A stretch of DNA of 64,000 nt from Evernia prunastri (Eukaryota > Ascomycota > Lecanoromycetes > Lecanorales > Parmeliaceae). Below are positions 60,146 through 64,000 of this stretch, in pieces. Location: assembly GCA_003184365.1 (NCBI GenBank), contig NKYR01000123.1, positions 1 through 64,000 of the forward strand, given 5' to 3'. The position numbers and the translations under genes were made by a program. The notes beneath the pieces are model-generated. The model did no database searches. It was given only the letters and a program-made list of their open reading frames with translations, and was not told where the DNA came from. How positions within the stretch are numbered: position 1 is the first letter of the stretch; every line of letters begins with the position of its first letter.

Positions 60146-60990
60146 AGAGGATTCTGGAGCTCAGAACCAAGTGGAACTCGGCTCTGGAATGGGGCAAATT
60201 GTATGGGAGTCTATCAGAGGATGGGAAAGTCATGCAATTTGGCTGGAAAGACCAAAATGTGGTGTTATTTATGACCACTGTCTCAAATGGTCAGAAAACA
60301 GTGAAACGTCTCCGTCGAAGACCAGCAAAAACAGCCACAAATGCACGTACTTCTAGAGCTATGTTTGGAGATCAGGCCCGAAAAGAGCTTCCTATCCCCG
60401 AGTTTATTAACATGTATAATCATTACATGAACGGGGTTGACAATGCGGATCAATTGCGTTGTTATTACAATACACAACGAGTACATTTCAAGAACTGGAA
60501 GCCACTGTGGCATTTTCTATTGGATACCACCGTCGTCAACAGCTATAAAATAGCTCATTGTACTCCGGAGAGACCCCGTGCTGAGTCTTGGGAGCACCGG
60601 AGTCACAGGGAGTTCCGTGTCAAACTTTCCAATCAATTATTCGAAAATTCTGAGCGATTAACAGGTCTTCCCAGCTCAGTCAAAGAGTCTCTGTCAACAC
60701 GAGTACATCCGGCACCCGCTCGTGACCATGGTAGGCTAGAACGTATGGGGGACAAGCCTAAATACTGCGTACCATGCTCATATGTAGGGAGAAAAGTACC
60801 AAATCCAGCCAAAATTAGGAAGCCATTATTGGAATTATCAAATAATTCAGTCAGACCACGGGATTTGGACAAAAGGAAACGGCGACAGCGAGCCTCTAGA
60901 AGTGTTCATGGCTGTAAACTATGTGATATTCATATATGTAATCATATTGCGTGTTGGAAGAAGCATTTGGAAGCAATACCATGTACATAG
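60146..60990 (+). pseudogene. piggyBac-like transposase, 3' part (segment 5)
   Basis: This segment has the intact end of the protein: third catalytic Asp (NGVDNADQL), the FLLDTTVVNSYKIAH helix and a C-terminal Cys/His cluster (VHGCKLCDIHICNHIACWKK, then H) typical of the piggyBac zinc-binding tail, ending at 60988-60990. It joins on to the right TIR about 40 bases later. Confidence 0.85.
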
Positions 60991-61030
60991 ATTTTTGGTG
61001 GGGGATGCCAAGACATTTTGTGCCCACGGC

Positions 61031-61046
61031 GCCAATCCGTGGGATA
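61031..61046 (-). repeat. right terminal inverted repeat of piggyBac-like element
   Basis: GCCAATCCGTGGGATA, exact reverse complement of the left end at 56882-56897. Confidence 0.85.
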
Positions 61047-61065
61047 AAAATGAATAAATTTCTGC

Positions 61066-61183
61066 GAATTATGTTGAAGAATCAGGTATGATTGAGATAT
61101 TTTGAAAAGATTGATGTGTGTAAGATGGATTGATTGATTATTCCAGAGCTCCCCTGAAGCAGTCTTATGTACCATACTATTTG
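61066..61183. repeat. direct repeat A1 (LTR-like)
   Basis: About 115 bases starting TGTTGAAGAATCAGG recur at 62430-62545 with about a dozen differences, nearly all C-to-T or G-to-A in the right copy. The TG start and flanking position around a Gag relic suggest LTR ends. Confidence 0.65.
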
Positions 61184-61344
61184 GGTGATTGGTCAGATAA
61201 TGTGGCTGGGAGCCGGAAGAAGGCTGGGAACCAACACCAACAATCACTAAATAACATACTTTTCAACACTCCCCTGTTGCCGGTCTTCGATAGACCAAAC
61301 CCAAATTCAAATCCGAAAAATATGAAGCTATACAAAATCTCGAC

Positions 61345-61530
61345 AAGCCTCTCCTTAGGTCGTCCCGATAAGTCTCCTCTTAGGTCGTCCCGACAAGCCC
61401 CCCATGGCCGTCAATACCCCGACAAGCCTCCTCTTAGACCGTCCCGACAAGCTTTCCATGGCCGTCCCGACAAGCCCCCCATTGGCCGTCAAAACCTCGA
61501 CAAATCTTTCATTGACCGTCAATACACCTC
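61345..61530. repeat. GC-rich minisatellite (CCCGACAAGCC units)
   Basis: Seven or so degenerate units of about 20-28 bp alternate two modules: TCCCGACAAGCC and either TCCTCTTAG or CCATGGCCGTC. They start near 61345 and end near 61530. It lies at the 3' side of the Gag relic, which reads on the minus strand. Confidence 0.7.
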
Positions 61531-61559
61531 AGCCTCGTCGTCAGTGTCATTTCTCTTTC

Positions 61560-62330
61560 GTTTCCGAGACTTCTTCTCAATAATCCACTTCTCTTGTAGT
61601 TATTCCGAAGCCTTTTCCGGATGTAGCTTTCAACATTCCTCATCTTTATGTGACTTTCCACACTTGAAACACTCCACCATAGCCCTTCTGCTCGAAGTTC
61701 TCTTATCTGAAAACCTCAGAGCTGCATAGACTAAGTGACCCAAAACGTCATCTTGATTCTTATTCAAATTCAGCCGTCTCTTCTTCTTCAGAAGCATATT
61801 TCTCGCTTTTTCCGCCGTTATTTCAGATATTATAGATTAAATCTTCGTGAGATATTGAAATTTCTCAAAGAGAGTCATATCGAGATATAGAAGAGTTTGT
61901 TTATCGTCGTCGAGTGTTACCTTGATGTCGCGAATACGCTCTTCGAGAGTCTTGATTTGAATAAGATAAGACGTTATGAAGTCGAAATCTTCGAATCGAA
62001 GAGTGTAGTATTTCTTGGTCAGACGTATAAACTCGACGTCTTCTCTGAGGGCGTAAATAGCGATTAACTGTGTTATTATGAGGAAGTCATCGTCAAATGC
62101 GTTAATCTGAAGTTTGTGCTTAACGAGGTCACTTATAGTAGAAGTCATGAGATCTATCGCCTTCAATGCTGAATCAAGTTATTTGATCAAGACTGTTGCT
62201 GTCAAAATAGCTGAATTCGAAGCATTTTGAGTGAACTTTCAGAGCTTCTTGCCCCTCAGATAAACTCTGATATCAATAAGTTATTTAGAGTAGTTGTTAT
62301 TGGTAAGCTGGCGAATAGATAACTTGAAGG
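61560..62330 (-). pseudogene. Ty1/copia Gag relic, RIP-degraded
   Basis: On the minus strand the residues NNYSK-stop-LIDIRVYLRGKKL (about 62300-62240), then MTSTISDLVKHKLQINAFDD, LTKKYYTLRFEDFDFITSYL, LIQIKTLEERI and LFEKFQYLTKI match the copia-type Gag (UBN2/Retrotran_gag_2). Further on, CFKCGKSHKDEEC followed by a TGA where a Trp is expected is the Gag zinc knuckle (about 61640-61680). Several Trp positions are TGA or TAA, which fits RIP. No intact integrase or reverse transcriptase is visible in the window. Confidence 0.75.
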
Positions 62331-62429
62331 ATAATGCTTCGGACTCGATGAAAGTTATAACGATAATGATAGATTGGAATGTATGCGTCTAATGCGGTGA
62401 TACCCTAAGCGTCTAGCTCGAACTTATAA

Positions 62430-62545
62430 TCTGTTGAAGAATTAGATATGATTGAGATATTTTGAAAGAATTAATGTGTGTAAAATGAATTGATTGATTA
62501 TTTCAGAGCTTCACTGAAGCAGTCTTATGTATTATACTATTTGTG
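62430..62545. repeat. direct repeat A2 (LTR-like, mutated copy)
   Basis: Mutated partner of 61066-61183; it carries the AT-enriched states at most differing sites. Confidence 0.65.
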
Positions 62546-62557
62546 TTAAAGGAATGA

Positions 62558-62602
62558 CTATAATATGAATAATAAATCTATATAATAATATGGTGGTTTA
62601 TA
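62558..62602. repeat. direct repeat B1
   Basis: TATAATATGAATAATAAATC and the following TATATAATAATATGGTGGTTT recur at 63958-64000 with one G/A difference, 1.4 kb apart. These may be ends of an AT-rich LTR or a nested relic cut by the window edge. Confidence 0.6.
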
Positions 62603-64000
62603 ATATGTGTAAGAATAATAAATCTATTTGTCTACAAGATGCATGAAGTGTGCGGAGAGGATCGACAGCTATGTTTAATGTGAAAGCCCTAGTCCTACAA
62701 TAATTCTATGTAGAATTCTCCGTAACAATTACTCACAAAAAGAAAAAAAGATTATATTCTTATAACTAAAGAGTGACGATAGCGAGATAGCAATAGCGAC
62801 GTGGAAATAATCGTTCTATATCTTATTAAGCTGAGGCGAGGGTTACGTGCATATAAGATGAGAAATATAATCGAAATAAGTGTGTTTAAAGTATTTTTCT
62901 TCAGTCGCGATTTTGAAATAATAGTGTAATTTAAATTCAAATCCAAATCCTTAAAAGAAGTCGAATGATACTATATTCGAGATTTAGCCGAATTAGATAT
63001 TGATTTTTAACGTTATTTATCTTTGATCTATAGTCTTCAAATTCTTCAAAAATCGAATATAAACTGACTGAAAAATAAACGATGATATTATGTAGAATAC
63101 GATGCTATCTTCATGAAATTGTATAATAGTCTAATCTAAAATGATAGAGAGCGTGTCTATACTGTCATCTTTCTTCTCCGTATACTTCTTCGCTTACTCA
63201 ACGTACTCGAGCTCTAACTAAGTAATTTACTGAGTATTTAACTGAGTTGTTGACGAAGTAACTTACTAAGTGATTTGCTGATTGACTGAGATCGCTGAGA
63301 GCATAATTAAGTTTTTGCTGTAGATAACACTGCTATCGACGACGCTCTTCGAAGTATTCTTCTTCTCTTACTTCGACTGCTTCGATTACTTCGACTAAGT
63401 GATTTACTACTCGAGTTTAATAAAGAATTTGAATATTCGAGTGTATATCTTATTTATTTATTTGTTGATTGTAATTATTCTTCTATCTAACTCGACGATT
63501 TAATTTATTTTCTCGACGATTTATTATACTTCTAATTCGACCTCTGCTTGAATTTAATACTCTTTTTATTCTATTGAATTTATATTATTTCGAAAAATCT
63601 AATAAAAGAATCGAATTAAACGAAAGTATATAAGATAATGAGATTAATAACGCTTCGAGACGTAGTTAAAGAACGATAATATCGTTATATTAATACATAT
63701 GAGATGTTAAGTGTACTCGATAACTGCGAGTGAATAAGATAATAATAATTAATAACGCTTCGAGACGTATTCAAAGAACGATAATATTAAAGAGTCAATA
63801 TATGAGAATCGATTTGAGGCTGTCAAATATGACTGTTTAGGGATCTTACAAAAACGTGTGATGATATCGTGTCTTCTAGACGTAGTAGAAGAACGACTAC
63901 ACTGTAGAATCTGGATGAAGATAGATCTTAAGATGTTGTTATCATTTGTTAAAGAATAGTATAATATGAATAATAAATCTATATAATAATATGGTGATTT
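62603..64000. other. very AT-rich degenerate repeat sequence
   Basis: GC content falls sharply, and TAA/TAG stops crowd all frames. It contains ACTCGA/GTACTCGAG-type degenerate motifs (63190-63420) and two copies of AATAACGCTTCGAGACGTA with AAAGAACGATAATAT (63643-63690 and 63750-63792). No gene is possible. Best read as RIP-mutated transposon remains. Confidence 0.7.
63958..64000. repeat. direct repeat B2 (truncated by window end)
   Basis: Partner of 62558-62602; continues beyond the window edge. Confidence 0.6.

Larger units (their letters stand above)
56882..61046 (+). mobile_element. piggyBac-like DNA transposon with assembly gaps
   Basis: The ends carry a 16-bp perfect terminal inverted repeat, TATCCCACGGATTGGC at 56882-56897 and its reverse complement at 61031-61046; a second pair, GGGCACAAAAT and its complement, lies just inside. 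Between them is a transposase of the piggyBac (DDE_Tnp_1_7) type present as overlapping partial copies, separated by single N bases at 57960, 59092 and 60145 and an N run at 59295-59505. The repeated segments are nearly identical, so the assembler probably stitched several reads or contigs of one or more copies. The true element is likely shorter (about 2.5 kb). A TTAA target duplication is not seen at the TIR borders. Confidence 0.85.

Noticed and set aside
1..64000. tRNA or rRNA genes
   Set aside because: I scanned for B-box-like GGTTCGANNCC with a matching cloverleaf and saw no convincing case; tRNAscan-SE would be decisive.

Overview
The window is nuclear DNA of a filamentous ascomycete (Pezizomycotina). 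The evidence is short spliceosomal introns (about 40-70 nt, GTAAGT-like donors and CTAAC/CTGAC-like branch sites), fungal gene families (rhodopsin-domain membrane protein, Arp9, Hgh1, OPT transporter, GMC oxidoreductase, NACHT/STAND receptor, fungal HNH protein, M35 protease) and AT-rich repeat relics carrying G:C to A:T changes of the kind left by repeat-induced point mutation (RIP). A leotiomycete-like fungus is my guess from gene content only. For most multi-exon genes the exon borders were worked out by hand, and the summed exon lengths keep one open frame.

Layout. 2.1-3.5 kb: secreted aspzincin (M35-like) metalloprotease. 4.1-5.2 kb: F-box/DUF7730-like protein. 6.5-8.1 kb: Hgh1. 8.9-11.9 kb (-): OPT oligopeptide transporter. 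12.9-13.4 kb: small membrane protein. 13.8-15.2 kb: a protein with two apparent OB folds, resembling telomere proteins TPP1/Tpz1 and POT1. 15.2-16.1 kb (-): conserved hypothetical. 17.2-19.3 kb: long disordered protein. 20.6-21.6 kb (-): BTB protein with coiled coil and tail anchor. 22.7-23.4 kb: zinc-knuckle exons. 23.9-25.3 kb (-): HNH nuclease-domain protein. 26.4-26.95 kb: foldback element. 27.2-28.5 kb (-): rhodopsin-domain protein. 30.3-32.5 kb: Arp9. 34.5-35.7 kb: AP endonuclease. 36.2-37.2 kb: purine-strand minisatellite. 37.7-40.1 kb (-): amidase. 42.3-44.9 kb (-): large secreted protein. 46.2-47.8 kb: GMC oxidoreductase. 48.7-53.8 kb (-): NACHT receptor with at least one frame lesion. 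54.7-56.4 kb (-): damaged sesquiterpene synthase. 56.9-61.05 kb: piggyBac-like transposon with assembly gaps. 61.05-64 kb: RIP-degraded Ty1/copia relic and other AT-rich repeats.

The first 48 kb is a mix of housekeeping genes (Hgh1, Arp9, AP endonuclease, possible shelterin subunit) and secreted or membrane genes; I see no metabolic cluster or operon-like arrangement. The last 16 kb is accessory sequence: NLR-type receptor, decayed terpene synthase and transposons. This looks like a fast-evolving border with a repeat block. The most interesting items are the two-OB-fold protein, the secreted protein with a conserved-looking Cys-x14-His core, the foldback element, the decaying receptor and terpene synthase beside the transposons, and the piggyBac element with identifiable terminal repeats.
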